Shown here: piece after piece, positions 18,100-26,909 of the stretch
How the letters are laid out: the number at the start of each line of letters is the position of its first letter
Position numbering within the stretch: position 1 is the first letter of the stretch
Assembly: GCF_030068475.1 (NCBI RefSeq)
Contig: NZ_JAQOSP010000116.1
Coordinates: 1-64,000 of the forward strand
Direction: 5' to 3'
DNA length: 64,000 bases
DNA from: Roseofilum acuticapitatum BLCC-M154
GTDB taxonomy: Bacteria; Cyanobacteriota; Cyanobacteriia; Cyanobacteriales; Desertifilaceae
Position numbers and translations under genes: made by a program
Notes under the pieces: model-generated
What the model saw: only the letters and a program-made list of their open reading frames with translations
Told to the model about the DNA's origin: nothing
Databases searched by the model: none

Positions 18100-18400
18100 A
18101 CTGTAAATTTAGGGAAGACTTAACGTTTCGAGATTCCCCTTTGCCTAGGTGAAAGATAGTTAAACGGCAACCACTGAACTAATGAGTACAAGCTATGATA
18201 AGCTTCATCAAGGGTATGGTGAATCGGCATCAGCCCTCACTTGAGGTGGAAGCCTGGGAGATCATCCCCATCAGCCATTATGATAGGGGTGAGGAATTGA
18301 GCTACTGGGTGCGATTTGTGTCTGCCAGAGTTGCGATGTTATTCCTTAGCCAACTTGATACTATACATTCATTGATATTTATTGTGTAAAGCAACGGCCC
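18100..18400 (+). other. ftsQ-ftsZ intergenic region
   Basis: A 301-base spacer that probably holds the ftsZ promoter. A 64-codon frame at 18195-18389 exists but shows no family motif and no ribosome-binding site, so I do not call it. No strong hairpin was seen. Confidence 0.5.
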
Positions 18401-19687
18401 ATGACACCTCCCAATCAGAAGCTGGGGCATGTCCCCCTCAACTCTAATCGTGATAGTCAATCCAATCCTTCAATGGGAGTGGATTCAGGTAATCCGTTTA
18501 AAAATGCTGGAGTTTCTTCTTCTAATTTCAAAGGGCATCAACAAATGGTAAGCGATGAGGATCAACTACAAAACATTACACCCAGTAGTGTAGCCAAAAT
18601 TAAAGTGATTGGTGTCGGAGGCGGTGGCGGTAATGCGGTCAACCGTATGGTGATCAATGAAGTCTCAGGGGTGGAGTTTTGGTCAATTAATACGGATGCC
18701 CAAGCTTTGGTCAATTCGGCGGCCCTGAATCGATTGCAAATTGGGCAAAAGCTGACCCGTGGCTTGGGGGCTGGGGGGAATCCGGCGATCGGACAAAAGG
18801 CCGCAGAAGAGTCCCGTGACGAAATTAGTCAGGCTCTGGAAGGTTCGGATTTGGTCTTTATTACCTCTGGTATGGGAGGCGGTACGGGTACAGGGGCTTC
18901 GGCTGTGGTGGCTGAAGTGGCTAAAGAGGTGGGGGCCCTAACGGTAGGGGTCGTGACTCGCCCGTTTTTGTTTGAAGGCCGGCGGCGCATGAATCAGGCA
19001 GAACAGGGGATTGAAGCGCTTAAAAGTCGGGTGGATACCTTGATCGTGATTCCTAATGATAAGTTGTTGTCGGTGGTTTCTGAGCAAACACCAGTACAGG
19101 AAGCCTTTACGGTTGCCGATGATATTCTGCGTCAAGGGGTACAGGGAATTGCGGATATTATTACGGTTTCGGGCTTGGTGAATGTGGATTTTGCTGATGT
19201 GCGGGCGGTGATGGCGGATGCGGGATCGGCTCTGATGGGTATTGGGGGCGGTTCTGGGAAGTCGAGAGCGAGGGAGGCGGCGATCGCTGCCATTTCTTCC
19301 CCCTTACTGGAGTCTTCCATTGATGGGGCTAAAGGTGTGGTGCTGAATATTACGGGCGGTAGCGATCTGACTTTGGTTGAGGTGAATGCGGCAGCTCAGG
19401 TCATTTATGAGGCGGTCGATCCCAATGCCAATATTATTTTTGGGGCGGTAATAGATGAGAAACTGCAAGGGGAAATCCGGATTACGGTGATTGCAACTGG
19501 TTTTACGGGAGAACTCCCTTCTTCTAATACGGTACAGCAGCAGCGATCGCATCCTAATATCTATCAAGCGCCCTTAACTCCTTCTCCTGCACCGGCTCCT
19601 TCTCCGAGTCCTTCTCCCCTGAATCCTCAACCGAAAGGGCTGGATATTCCCGATTTCCTCCAACGTCGTCGTCCACCGAGAACCTAG
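18401..19687 (+). CDS. ftsZ: Cell-division GTPase FtsZ
   Basis: A 428-residue tubulin homologue that forms the Z-ring at midcell. [18 protein letters not shown] (about 67-84), the tubulin signature GGGTGTGAS, then PNDKLL and [16 protein letters not shown] are all present. The first about 60 residues are a cyanobacterial N-terminal extension rich in Asn/Ser. A Pro/Ser linker ([16 protein letters not shown]) leads to the conserved C-terminal tail [11 protein letters not shown], the docking peptide for FtsA/SepF/ZipN-type partners. The start used is the ATG at 18401; the ribosome-binding site is weak. Confidence 0.97.
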   Translation: MTPPNQKLGHVPLNSNRDSQSNPSMGVDSGNPFKNAGVSSSNFKGHQQMVSDEDQLQNITPSSVAKIKVIGVGGGGGNAVNRMVINEVSGVEFWSINTDAQALVNSAALNRLQIGQKLTRGLGAGGNPAIGQKAAEESRDEISQALEGSDLVFITSGMGGGTGTGASAVVAEVAKEVGALTVGVVTRPFLFEGRRRMNQAEQGIEALKSRVDTLIVIPNDKLLSVVSEQTPVQEAFTVADDILRQGVQGIADIITVSGLVNVDFADVRAVMADAGSALMGIGGGSGKSRAREAAIAAISSPLLESSIDGAKGVVLNITGGSDLTLVEVNAAAQVIYEAVDPNANIIFGAVIDEKLQGEIRITVIATGFTGELPSSNTVQQQRSHPNIYQAPLTPSPAPAPSPSPSPLNPQPKGLDIPDFLQRRRPPRT

Positions 19688-19699
19688 AAGGAAGAGCAG

Positions 19700-20506
19700 A
19701 TGAAGTCTAAAATTCCGGTTGTACTGACGATCGCCGGCTCGGATAGTGGGGGAGGTGCGGGTATTCAGGCCGATCTGCGTACCTTCGCCTTTCACTGTGT
19801 TCATGGTACGTCAGCTTTGACTTGCGTGACGGCCCAAAATACGGTAGCCGTGAACCGGGTGGATGCCTTGCCTCCAAAAGCAGTGGTGGCTCAACTTGAA
19901 GCGGTGGTTGAGGATATGGGGGTTCAGGCCGTGAAGACGGGAATGTTACTGAATGCAGGGATTATCAAGGCCGTGAGCGATCGCCTGCAAGCCTTGCAAC
20001 TGCGTCCCCTGGTCGTCGATCCGGTGATGGTCTCCCGTAGTGGGGCCCCACTGATCGACCAGGAAGCGGTTAGAGTTCTGCAACAGGAGCTGATTCCCCA
20101 AGCCACTTTGGTGACCCCAAATCGCTATGAAGCACAGTTGCTGACGGGTGTAGAAATTAACTCTTTGGACAAAATGAAGGAAGCCGCAGAAACCTTGAAA
20201 TGGCAATCTGGAGTCCAGGCAGTTTTGATTAAGGGTGGGGGAATGACCGGAAAATTACGGGCTGTTGATATTTTTATTGACGATCGGGATATTACGGTAT
20301 TAGAAACAGAACGTATTGATACATCAAATACCCATGGAACCGGATGTACCTTATCAGCAGCGATCGCTGCTAATCTGGCTATGGGTCATTCAATTCGAGA
20401 CTCAGTACAGAAAGCGAAAAACTATGTCACCCAAGCCCTGAAATGGAGTTTAGATATTGGTCAGGGAACTGGCCCAGTGGGTCATTTCTTCCCACTGATG
20501 CCTTAA
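19700..20506 (+). CDS. thiD: Hydroxymethylpyrimidine/phosphomethylpyrimidine kinase
   Basis: A 268-residue ribokinase-fold enzyme of thiamine synthesis that phosphorylates HMP and then HMP-P. LTIAGSDSGGGAGIQADLRT is the substrate-binding N-terminus; VVDPVMVSRSG and NTHGTGCTLSAAIAANLA (anion hole and catalytic Asp region) are typical. The length is normal. It begins 13 bases after ftsZ with an AGAGCAGATG ribosome-binding context, so it is probably read from the ftsZ transcript. Confidence 0.95.
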   Translation: MKSKIPVVLTIAGSDSGGGAGIQADLRTFAFHCVHGTSALTCVTAQNTVAVNRVDALPPKAVVAQLEAVVEDMGVQAVKTGMLLNAGIIKAVSDRLQALQLRPLVVDPVMVSRSGAPLIDQEAVRVLQQELIPQATLVTPNRYEAQLLTGVEINSLDKMKEAAETLKWQSGVQAVLIKGGGMTGKLRAVDIFIDDRDITVLETERIDTSNTHGTGCTLSAAIAANLAMGHSIRDSVQKAKNYVTQALKWSLDIGQGTGPVGHFFPLMP

Positions 20507-20532
20507 TTAAAGTTGGGTTGCAGCTCTCTAAC

Positions 20533-20613
20533 CTACTCAAAATTTTCATTAGCTTGAATCAGTTGGATACTCTTGAGGATATCCATCAGATAAAGGCTAA
20601 GTTTACGCGACAT
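20533..20613 (-). pseudogene. Truncated HEPN-domain (DUF86-like) toxin partner
   Basis: A 26-codon frame whose ATG overlaps the 3' end of the MNT gene in the -1/+2 frame, exactly where the HEPN partner of an MNT-HEPN pair usually starts. The translation begins MSRKLSLYLMDILKSIQLI, which matches the usual N-terminal helix of HEPN/DUF86 proteins, then stops at TAG. A normal partner is about 110-120 residues with an Rx4-6H site, which is absent here. I read this as a deleted toxin half. Confidence 0.62.
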
Positions 20614-20920
20614 CAATAGCTTCCTGGATAATGTTTGTTCGGATTTGGGGTTTGATATCACTTTGAATCACTAAATCAACATTTCTTTGAAAAAGTTGTT
20701 CAAGAAACAATTTGAGACCCATATATAGTCCCAGGGTAGGATCAACTTGAAACTCTACTAAGAAATCTAGATCGCTGGTGGATGTTGCTTGATTGCGGGC
20801 TGTGGAACCAAATAGAGCCATCGTTTTGATTTGGTATTCTTGGAATAAATTGGGTTGTTCTCGTAGAATTTGCAGAACAGTCTCGGCCGTGAGTCCATTT
20901 TCCTGGGTTTGATTAGTCAT
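20603..20920 (-). CDS. MNT-family nucleotidyltransferase (antitoxin-type)
   Basis: A minimal nucleotidyltransferase of about 105 residues. ALFGSTARNQATSTSDLDFLVEF carries the GSxxRx6SDLD motif of the pol-beta superfamily, and a later LVIQSDI strand supplies the third acidic position. In MNT-HEPN toxin-antitoxin pairs this protein AMPylates and silences the HEPN RNase. The frame extends further upstream (an ATG at 20968 overlaps the HAD gene stop as ATGA); I chose the internal ATG because the family usually starts near there. Its partner is a 26-codon stub. Confidence 0.75.
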   Translation of the reverse strand: MTNQTQENGLTAETVLQILREQPNLFQEYQIKTMALFGSTARNQATSTSDLDFLVEFQVDPTLGLYMGLKLFLEQLFQRNVDLVIQSDIKPQIRTNIIQEAIDVA

Positions 20921-20964
20921 CACTGTATTGCTATTGCCTATTGCCTTGTCAGTCGATCCATTGC

Positions 20965-21675
20965 TCATACAAAGGCTTGAAAACAAGACCAGACTTTACC
21001 TTTAGCTACCTTAAATAACTCCGGGTGTTGAGATTGACGTTGTAGCCAAATGGGAGAAAGTCCAGCTTCTATTGCACCTAAATAATCATCTTCATAACTA
21101 TCGCCAATATGTAAGGCTTCATGGGGTTTGTAGCCATGTTTGGCTAGAGCTGTATGGAAAATTTTTGGATCGGGTTTAGCCGTACCCACTTCGGTGGAAA
21201 TGGTAATCGACTTGAAAAAAGGTTTTAGGCCTAAGGCGTTGAGAACCTTATGTAAGCGGGAGTCAAAGTTAGAAATAACCCCCAGTTCAATCCCTTGATT
21301 TTTCCAACTTAAGAGAGAGGATTTGACATCGGGATAAACAAACCAAGGGTAAAACGTTGAGAAATAATGATAGAGTTCATTGAAAAAGCGGTCAAAGTCA
21401 GTAAACTGATCTATCACCTCCGCTTGTTTAAAGGTTTCAAACGCGATCGCTTTCCACCACTCGAACTCATGGGACTGTCGCTCTTGAGAGTCAATTCCTG
21501 GAAAAGCGGCTGGTGGGGCCTTTTTGAAGCTCTCGCTAAAGGTTTGGTCAATCAGATCGGCAGAAACTTCAACCCCAAATCCTTGGGCAAATTGGCTATA
21601 AATTTCGCCGACACTGCCGCGTACTCCAAAGAGCGTGCCCACGGCATCTAAAAAAATAACCTTTGGTTTTGACAT
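20965..21675 (-). CDS. HAD-superfamily hydrolase, REG-2/HDHD3-like
   Basis: A 236-residue HAD phosphatase-like protein. Motif I is IFLDAVGTLFG: the nucleophile Asp is present, but the usual second Asp is Val, as in the REG-2/HDHD3 subfamily. LGVISNFDSR is motif II, the KPDPKIF region motif III and HIGDSYEDDYLGA motif IV. The substrate is unknown. The MNT frame may start inside its 3' end. It is followed upstream, on the same strand, by NDH-2. Confidence 0.85.
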   Translation of the reverse strand: MSKPKVIFLDAVGTLFGVRGSVGEIYSQFAQGFGVEVSADLIDQTFSESFKKAPPAAFPGIDSQERQSHEFEWWKAIAFETFKQAEVIDQFTDFDRFFNELYHYFSTFYPWFVYPDVKSSLLSWKNQGIELGVISNFDSRLHKVLNALGLKPFFKSITISTEVGTAKPDPKIFHTALAKHGYKPHEALHIGDSYEDDYLGAIEAGLSPIWLQRQSQHPELFKVAKGKVWSCFQAFV

Positions 21676-21693
21676 GGTGATGCCTTTGATGAT

Positions 21694-22887
21694 CTAATTT
21701 AACATTATCTCTTGTAAGGGTTGTGTCATCCAGTTAAAAGCGACTTTTAATTGGTGGTTGAGGGTGGGTAAACGATAGAGATAAATGAGACGACGGGCAA
21801 TGTGGGCTAGGGGGCCATCGAGTTGCAGTCCTAAACCGGTTAAGGTAGCATTATCGATACCCAAAGCCATCATTTCACCAAGATGAGAGTAGCGAACGGG
21901 GAGCAGGGGGCGATCGCATAAAGAGGCCCAGATATTCCAGGCACAATAGTCTGCCTGTTGAATGGCGGCTTGGGCAGTTTTGGGGAGCATTTGACCGGTG
22001 GCATCACAGCAGTCAGAAAGGTCGCCTAGAATGAAATAATGGGGACGATCGATCGCCTGTAGAGTGGTAGTAGTAGTAATTTGACCGCGAGCATTCTTTT
22101 TGAGATCTAAACCTTGGACACTGGGCGGAATTTGGGTTCCCACTGTCCATAACACTACATCTACGGGAAGAGTATCTTCTTGGCCTTTATACAATAGGGA
22201 AATAGAGTCTGGGGCGATCGCCTCAATGGTGGTTTCTAAATCGATCCATACTCCTTTTTGTTTTAAGGCGGCTTCGGCTGCTTTGCGGTTAAACTCTGGG
22301 GAATTGGCTAAAATACAATCGCCTTTTTCTACCAGGCGAATGCGTCCGCGATCGCCCAGGCGATCGGCTAATTTACAGGCTAATTCTACCCCACTATAGC
22401 CTGCCCCGGCGATCGCCACCCGAATTACTTCTTGCTCCGATGCGATTAAGGGGCGTAAACTTTCTTCTAAGCGATAGACATCTTCCAGAGTCCGAAAGGG
22501 AATCCCATATTCTTGGCATCCGGGAACCCAAGTTAACGGGGTTTCTCCTCCCAAAGCTAACACGATGCGATCGCCATGCAAAACCTGTCCTGAGTCCAGA
22601 GTAACCTCTTGAGTCTCCAAATTAATTTGGCTCACTTCTGCTTGCATAAACCGCACCCCAGTATCTGCCAACAGCTCTGCATAAGGCGGCGCTATTTCCC
22701 AAGTCTGCATTTCCCCAGTAATCAGCTCATATAATAGGGGCATAAACAAAAATCGGTCTTGGCGATCGATCAAAACAATCTCTGGCTTTTCCCGTCCCTC
22801 CCAAGAAAACTCACTCAAACGCAGGGCAGTATACAACCCCCCAAAACCACCACCAAGGATACAAATGCGCGTAGATCGTTGTGACAT
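21694..22887 (-). CDS. Type II NAD(P)H dehydrogenase-like FAD oxidoreductase
   Basis: A flavoprotein of about 397 residues, NDH-2 type. The FAD motif is ICILGGGFGGLYTALRL, the NAD motif is VAIAGAGYSGVELACKL (near 160), and the QxxQA-like quinone-site motif is TAQAAIQQADYCAW. The C-terminus (LIYLYRLPTLNHQLK) is amphipathic and probably binds the membrane. It oxidises NADH and reduces plastoquinone, or acts as a redox sensor, as proposed for cyanobacterial NDH-2. The frame opens at a TTG (22911); ATG codons at 22905 and 22887 are both possible, and I prefer the latter. Confidence 0.88.
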   Translation of the reverse strand: MSQRSTRICILGGGFGGLYTALRLSEFSWEGREKPEIVLIDRQDRFLFMPLLYELITGEMQTWEIAPPYAELLADTGVRFMQAEVSQINLETQEVTLDSGQVLHGDRIVLALGGETPLTWVPGCQEYGIPFRTLEDVYRLEESLRPLIASEQEVIRVAIAGAGYSGVELACKLADRLGDRGRIRLVEKGDCILANSPEFNRKAAEAALKQKGVWIDLETTIEAIAPDSISLLYKGQEDTLPVDVVLWTVGTQIPPSVQGLDLKKNARGQITTTTTLQAIDRPHYFILGDLSDCCDATGQMLPKTAQAAIQQADYCAWNIWASLCDRPLLPVRYSHLGEMMALGIDNATLTGLGLQLDGPLAHIARRLIYLYRLPTLNHQLKVAFNWMTQPLQEIMLN

Positions 22888-22932
22888 AACAGAAGACTCG
22901 GACATCCACAAGAGAACTTCTTACAGCATAAC

Positions 22933-23115
22933 AATGAGTCATGAGTCATGAGTCATGAACAATGAACAATGAACAATGAACAATGAACAATGAGTAAACA
23001 AGCGAGCAAGATGCTCGCACTCCCCATCCCCCCATCACCCCATCACCCCATCCCCCCATCCCCCCATCACCCCATCCCCCCATCCCCCTATCACCCCATC
23101 CTCCCCATCTCCCCA
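22933..23115. repeat. Short tandem repeats: ATGAACAATGA units and CCCCATC runs
   Basis: First GAGTCATGAGTCATGAACA followed by about five GAACAATGAACAATGA units, then GCGAGCAAGATGCTCGC, then a roughly 80-base pyrimidine-rich CCCCATCACCCCATCCCC tract. This lies in the divergent promoter region of NDH-2 and prohibitin. The short units match non-coding filler seen near 49.4, 50.4 and 61.8 kb. Confidence 0.75.
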
Positions 23116-23165
23116 AAGCACTGTAAGATGATCGAGGCAAGACACTCGATCGTAAGGAGGTTATC

Positions 23166-24020
23166 ATGTCCAGAAATCAATCAGACCTTGGCGTATCCGG
23201 AATCCTATTTGGCATTATTGCTGCCTTAATTATCTTAATTGGCGCAAACAGCTTTGTGATTATCAATCCCGGTCAGGCAGGGGTTCTCAGCATTTTAGGG
23301 AAAGCCAGAGATGGGGCACTCCTAGAAGGCATTCACTTCAAACCCCCCCTCATTTCAGCCGTTGATGTTTATGATGTCACTGTACAAAAATTTGAAGTTC
23401 CTGCCCAAAGTTCCACCCGCGACTTACAAGAATTAACCGCTCGTTTTGCGATTAACTTTCGCCTCGATCCGCTTAAAGTTGTGGAAATTCGCCGTACCCA
23501 AGGAACTCTAGAAAATTTAGTTTCTAAAGTAATTGCTCCCCAAACCCAAGAATCTTTTAAAATTGCGGCAGCAGTGCGAACGGTAGAGGAATCGATTACC
23601 AAACGGGCAGAATTGAAGCAAGATTTTGATATCGCCTTAGATCAAAGACTGCAAAAATATGGCATTATTGTCCTCGATACCAGCGTCATTGACCTCACCT
23701 TCTCGGCTGAATTTGCCCGTGCGGTAGAAGACAAACAAATTGCCGAACAACGGGCGCAACGGGCGATTTATATTGCTCAAGAAGCCGAACAACAAGCCCA
23801 AGCCGATATTAACCGCGCTAAAGGGAAAGCCGAAGCTCAACGGTTATTAGCAGAGACATTGAGGGCCCAAGGGGGGACATTGGTGCTGCAAAAAGAGGCG
23901 ATCGAAGCCTGGAAAGAAGGGGGGGCACAAATGCCCAAAGTTTTAGTCACTGGCGGTCAATCCAATTCCGGTGTACCCTTTTTATTCAATCTCGGTAATC
24001 TGGATCAAGCCGTAGATTAG
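23166..24020 (+). CDS. Prohibitin/SPFH-domain membrane protein
   Basis: A 284-residue SPFH protein. One N-terminal TM helix (FGIIAALIILIGANSFVII) is followed by the band-7 domain (NPGQAGVLSILGKARDG onward) and a helical coiled-coil rich in Ala/Gln/Glu (AQRAIYIAQEAEQQAQ), as in eukaryotic and cyanobacterial prohibitins. It forms large ring complexes at plasma and thylakoid membranes. A strong AAGGAGG ribosome-binding site sits five bases before the ATG, so the start is secure. Confidence 0.93.
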   Translation: MSRNQSDLGVSGILFGIIAALIILIGANSFVIINPGQAGVLSILGKARDGALLEGIHFKPPLISAVDVYDVTVQKFEVPAQSSTRDLQELTARFAINFRLDPLKVVEIRRTQGTLENLVSKVIAPQTQESFKIAAAVRTVEESITKRAELKQDFDIALDQRLQKYGIIVLDTSVIDLTFSAEFARAVEDKQIAEQRAQRAIYIAQEAEQQAQADINRAKGKAEAQRLLAETLRAQGGTLVLQKEAIEAWKEGGAQMPKVLVTGGQSNSGVPFLFNLGNLDQAVD

Positions 24021-24059
24021 TAGATTCCCAGTAGGTTTGGTCAGCACCTAACAAAATCT

Positions 24060-24087
24060 GTAGGGGCGAACGGCCGTTCGCCCCTAC
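24060..24087. repeat. 28-bp perfect palindrome GTAGGGGCGAAC..GTTCGCCCCTAC
   Basis: A perfect 28-base palindrome 40 bases after the prohibitin gene; it can also serve as its terminator. A copy with the same outer nine bases and the same 28-base length sits in frame inside the copper ATPase (28419-28446). Confidence 0.85.
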
Positions 24088-24129
24088 AAAAATGTCTCAC
24101 TGTTATTTGAATTGGCTATAAATTCGGTG

Positions 24130-24250
24130 AAACACCATAATTTAAAAAAATTTAGGGAGCGAGACGCTCCCACTCCAGTAATATCAGAGGATTAGAGGAG
24201 TGCGGGCATCTTGCCCGCTTCTCTTTTTCCATTCACCGGATTTGATATGA
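24130..24250. repeat. Palindromic repeat element, copy 3
   Basis: GGGAGCGAGACGCTCCC, then CACTCCAGTAATATCA, then GCGGGCATCTTGCCCGC, ending CCGGATTTGATATGA. It directly abuts the stop codon of the PEP-CTERM gene, where it could help end transcription. Confidence 0.85.
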
Positions 24251-24251
24251 T

Positions 24252-25190
24252 TTAACTCTGTTTACGCAGTTTGCTACCCGCGAACATTAAGCCAACCAGG
24301 GCTAAACCAGCAACTGCGGTGGGTTCGGGAACGGGAATGCTAGGTACTTCTACTTCTTCAAACGTTCCTTTCAGAGCGATACCATCGTTGGTGCATTCAG
24401 CGAACAGATAAGAGACGAACTCACCCAGCATTTCTGGGGTTTTGGTGAAGCTAAAACCAAAGGTTTGAGTTCCCAGTTTATTGTTTTCTACTCCAAAAGC
24501 GTTGGAAAAGTTTAAACCTAAGTTGCTCAGTTGAGTTGAATTGAGCAATTGGAAATTGTCGTTTTCTACTTTAGTTCCAGACGCGATGGAAGTAGGAGCG
24601 CCACGGTTAGCAGTATAGAAAGAGGTTTCAGAGGCTTCTAAATCACCCAAGGATTTAACACCAGCATTGCGGTCTGCAACATTCTGGGCGCGGCCTTTGG
24701 TGTGGTCGTAATGTTTTTCAATTGTAGACCAACCAGAGTTAACAGCAGTGACGTTTTTGGTGGTGATATCTTTGTACAAACCTACAGGGTTGGTTCCTTG
24801 GGCCGCATCAAGGGTAGCGTCATTGAGTCCACGTCCGAAAGAGTCGTTGGTTTCGGCGAAATGAATACCGTATTGCTCTCCACCGACACTGAAGAGGAAG
24901 TCACTCCAACCGATATTTTTGTCGTTGGCACCGTTATAAGATGCTCCCTGTAAGCCTAGGTTAGTGTTGATCCCAACTGTGATGGTGTCTCCATCTTGGT
25001 GAACTGCCATACCATAGATTTCGTAGACAGATACACCGTTGACTTCGCCACCTGTACCGTCGTTGAAGTAGTCACGAGCATAGTTCCAACCGTTGACGAA
25101 GGTTCCGGCTTGGGCAACTCCAGTCATACTGAGTAAACAAGCGGTGGTTGCAGCAGTACCGATAAGAGTTTGAATAGAATTAAGTTTCAT
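24252..25190 (-). CDS. PEP-CTERM exosortase-dependent surface protein
   Basis: A 312-residue secreted protein. A Sec signal peptide ends near AQA (about residue 28). The C-terminus has the sorting signal PVPEPTAVAGLALVGLMFAG followed by basic KLRKQS, the PEP-CTERM architecture recognised by exosortase. The middle is a beta-rich domain (GTFVNGWNYARDYFNDGTGG onward) similar to XDD-type exosortase-dependent surface proteins. It is probably anchored or released at the cell surface, possibly in the sheath. AAGGAG lies nine bases before the ATG. No exosortase is encoded in the window. Confidence 0.88.
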   Translation of the reverse strand: MKLNSIQTLIGTAATTACLLSMTGVAQAGTFVNGWNYARDYFNDGTGGEVNGVSVYEIYGMAVHQDGDTITVGINTNLGLQGASYNGANDKNIGWSDFLFSVGGEQYGIHFAETNDSFGRGLNDATLDAAQGTNPVGLYKDITTKNVTAVNSGWSTIEKHYDHTKGRAQNVADRNAGVKSLGDLEASETSFYTANRGAPTSIASGTKVENDNFQLLNSTQLSNLGLNFSNAFGVENNKLGTQTFGFSFTKTPEMLGEFVSYLFAECTNDGIALKGTFEEVEVPSIPVPEPTAVAGLALVGLMFAGSKLRKQS

Positions 25191-25595
25191 GAGGTTTGCT
25201 CCTTCTGTTCTGTGTTGTGTACTAAACCGCCGTCCTCAAGGTTAATCAAGATGAGTCGTCATCTTTGCTTTAACAGATGCACGGAACACTAACGACGTTC
25301 AGTAGGCTTTGTTTTTACCCTATATTCAGCATATGCCAGTTCTTCAACTGTGCCATCAGGAGAGTTGCTGAATTTAGATTGCACCTAAAATGAAGGATGG
25401 GTAAGGGATACGGAGCCGAGGAAAGGAATGCCCCTAGAAACCCGTATTTTTAAAGCCAAGCTTTATATCTCTGACGAAAGAATATAACAATTTACGCAAA
25501 TCCCCTGTAGTTCTGGCAGGTTGTAGAGAAAGACTGCTAGAGCTGGCCCAGAGTAACCTCATCGTTGTCAGGGTCAACTCCGGATGAAGTGAGGA
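25191..25595 (-). other. Promoter-bearing gap upstream of the PEP-CTERM gene
   Basis: 405 bases between two leftward genes. It should hold the PEP-CTERM promoter and the 3' end of the parA-like transcript. I see no gene, strong hairpin or repeat in it. Confidence 0.5.
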
Positions 25596-26618
25596 TTAAT
25601 TTTGGAGACCGACAGGATTTAAAGCTAACCCATCGGTTTGATCCACAATGTTTCGTGCTAATGCCTGGAAGTCTTTGTACACATTTTTTACAGCGTACAC
25701 ATGAGCGCCGATCGCCCCATCAGCCGGTTTAAGATGAAAGATGGGTTTGTGGGACTCTTGCGCCATGGGCATTAGGCTCTGATAATGTCTCAGGAGTGCC
25801 AAACAATTGGGATCGTTCGGTGGAGTTAAGATGGTATCACTCCGTTCTGCCAGGACTTCAACATTATAGATTTCTGGAATTCGGGCGATCCATTTTTGAA
25901 ACGCTTTCACTGGACGGTCGTAGCGGACACCATGCTGGAGAATCACATAACCCATCGGTTGCATTTTCCCGGTAGGCAAATCTAGATCGGAGGCTGGATT
26001 TTTCGGAATCCTCTCTTGCCATTCTTCTCGCCATCGTCTTAGCGTTGGGCCAAGGTTTTTCAGTCCTTGTAAGGAAAACAGATCGGGTGAGAGCGGTACA
26101 ACCACATAATCTGAAGCAATTAGAGCCGCTCGATTAATTGCACCCAAATTCGGCCCTAAATCAACCAAAACCACATCAGCATTGTGAATTTTACCCGCTT
26201 CAGTTAAGATTCTCCAAAACGCAGAGATCACCCTGAAGGCTCGTTCTTTGCGATCTAAACAATCTGGCCACTGAGAAGATAATTCATCTTCAAATCCAGA
26301 TAGTTGCAAATCTCCAATTAACAGGTGCAATTCATCTTCTATTCGTTCTAGACTGGGAGACGCAATATCGCCAATTCCGCTCAATAATGGCTTTACACAT
26401 CGAAAAATGGTGTCGTAGCGATTGAGGGAACTACTTTCTAAAATCTCTTCTAGTCGATCTTCGTCTAAAAAGGCTGCGGTTAAATTGGCTTGTGGATCTA
26501 AATCGGCCGCGATAACTTTGAGTCCTAAATCAAAATACATCCAAGCTAAATGATAGACCAGAGAAGTTTTCCCTACTCCACCTTTATTATTGAAAAAGGT
26601 AATAATCGGCGCGTTCAT
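25596..26618 (-). CDS. ParA/MinD-family ATPase
   Basis: A 340-residue P-loop ATPase. Deviant Walker A is FFNNKGGVGKTSLVYHLAW (residues 8-26), with the signature Lys; A' is AADLDPQAN and Walker B is VVLVDLGPNLG. A long C-terminal region (PNDPNCLALLRHYQSL) is typical of stand-alone ParA proteins that position cellular cargo. There is no ParB gene or clear parS cluster. Its ATG overlaps the stop of a broken upstream gene as ATGA, so the pair was once translationally coupled. Confidence 0.88.
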   Translation of the reverse strand: MNAPIITFFNNKGGVGKTSLVYHLAWMYFDLGLKVIAADLDPQANLTAAFLDEDRLEEILESSSLNRYDTIFRCVKPLLSGIGDIASPSLERIEDELHLLIGDLQLSGFEDELSSQWPDCLDRKERAFRVISAFWRILTEAGKIHNADVVLVDLGPNLGAINRAALIASDYVVVPLSPDLFSLQGLKNLGPTLRRWREEWQERIPKNPASDLDLPTGKMQPMGYVILQHGVRYDRPVKAFQKWIARIPEIYNVEVLAERSDTILTPPNDPNCLALLRHYQSLMPMAQESHKPIFHLKPADGAIGAHVYAVKNVYKDFQALARNIVDQTDGLALNPVGLQN

Positions 26619-26896
26619 GGTTTTCTCCTGATAATCACCGAGATGTAAGAATCTTCCAAGATAAATTCTGCTGGTGGGTTGCCATTTTTTTGTAACTCTT
26701 TCTGAGCGATGGGAATACCAATCCCAAACCGTTGCACATAGCCTAAATTTTTCATTGCTTCGGCTAAATGGGGATTGCGATAAGGTGCATGGGTTTCTTC
26801 ATAGGAGCGGAGTAAGTTGGATAGAGCTTTATCACCGAGGGGAAAAAACCGGGTTTGTACCAGAACCTGGGATAGGAGTGATAAAGTTAGCCACAA
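26615..26896 (-). pseudogene. C-terminal fragment of an AlbA-type ATP-binding protein
   Basis: About 75 C-terminal codons look authentic: YRNPHLAEAMKNLGYVQRFG, then GIPIAQKELQKNGNPPAEF, which match the end of AlbA_2/HATPase-type putative transcriptional regulators. The first about 18 codons come from an inverted repeat (AACCGGGTTTGT), and the missing ATP-binding part is not found upstream, where a GUN4 gene sits. Its stop overlaps the parA-like start. Such a protein is commonly the partner of this kind of ParA. Confidence 0.65.
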
Positions 26897-26909
26897 ACCC
26901 GGTTTCTTA
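26842..26909. repeat. Inverted repeat AACCGGGTTTGT..ACAAACCCGGTT
   Basis: Perfect 12-base arms at 26847-26858 and 26893-26904, extending to AAAAAACC and GGTTTCTT with one mismatch. The AAACCGGGTTT type is a common dispersed element in filamentous cyanobacteria. It lies at the truncation point of the AlbA-type fragment, between it and the GUN4 gene. Confidence 0.75.

Noticed and set aside
18195-18389. 64-codon frame between ftsQ and ftsZ
   Set aside because: No ribosome-binding site, no family motif and mixed hydrophobicity; more likely leader DNA of ftsZ.
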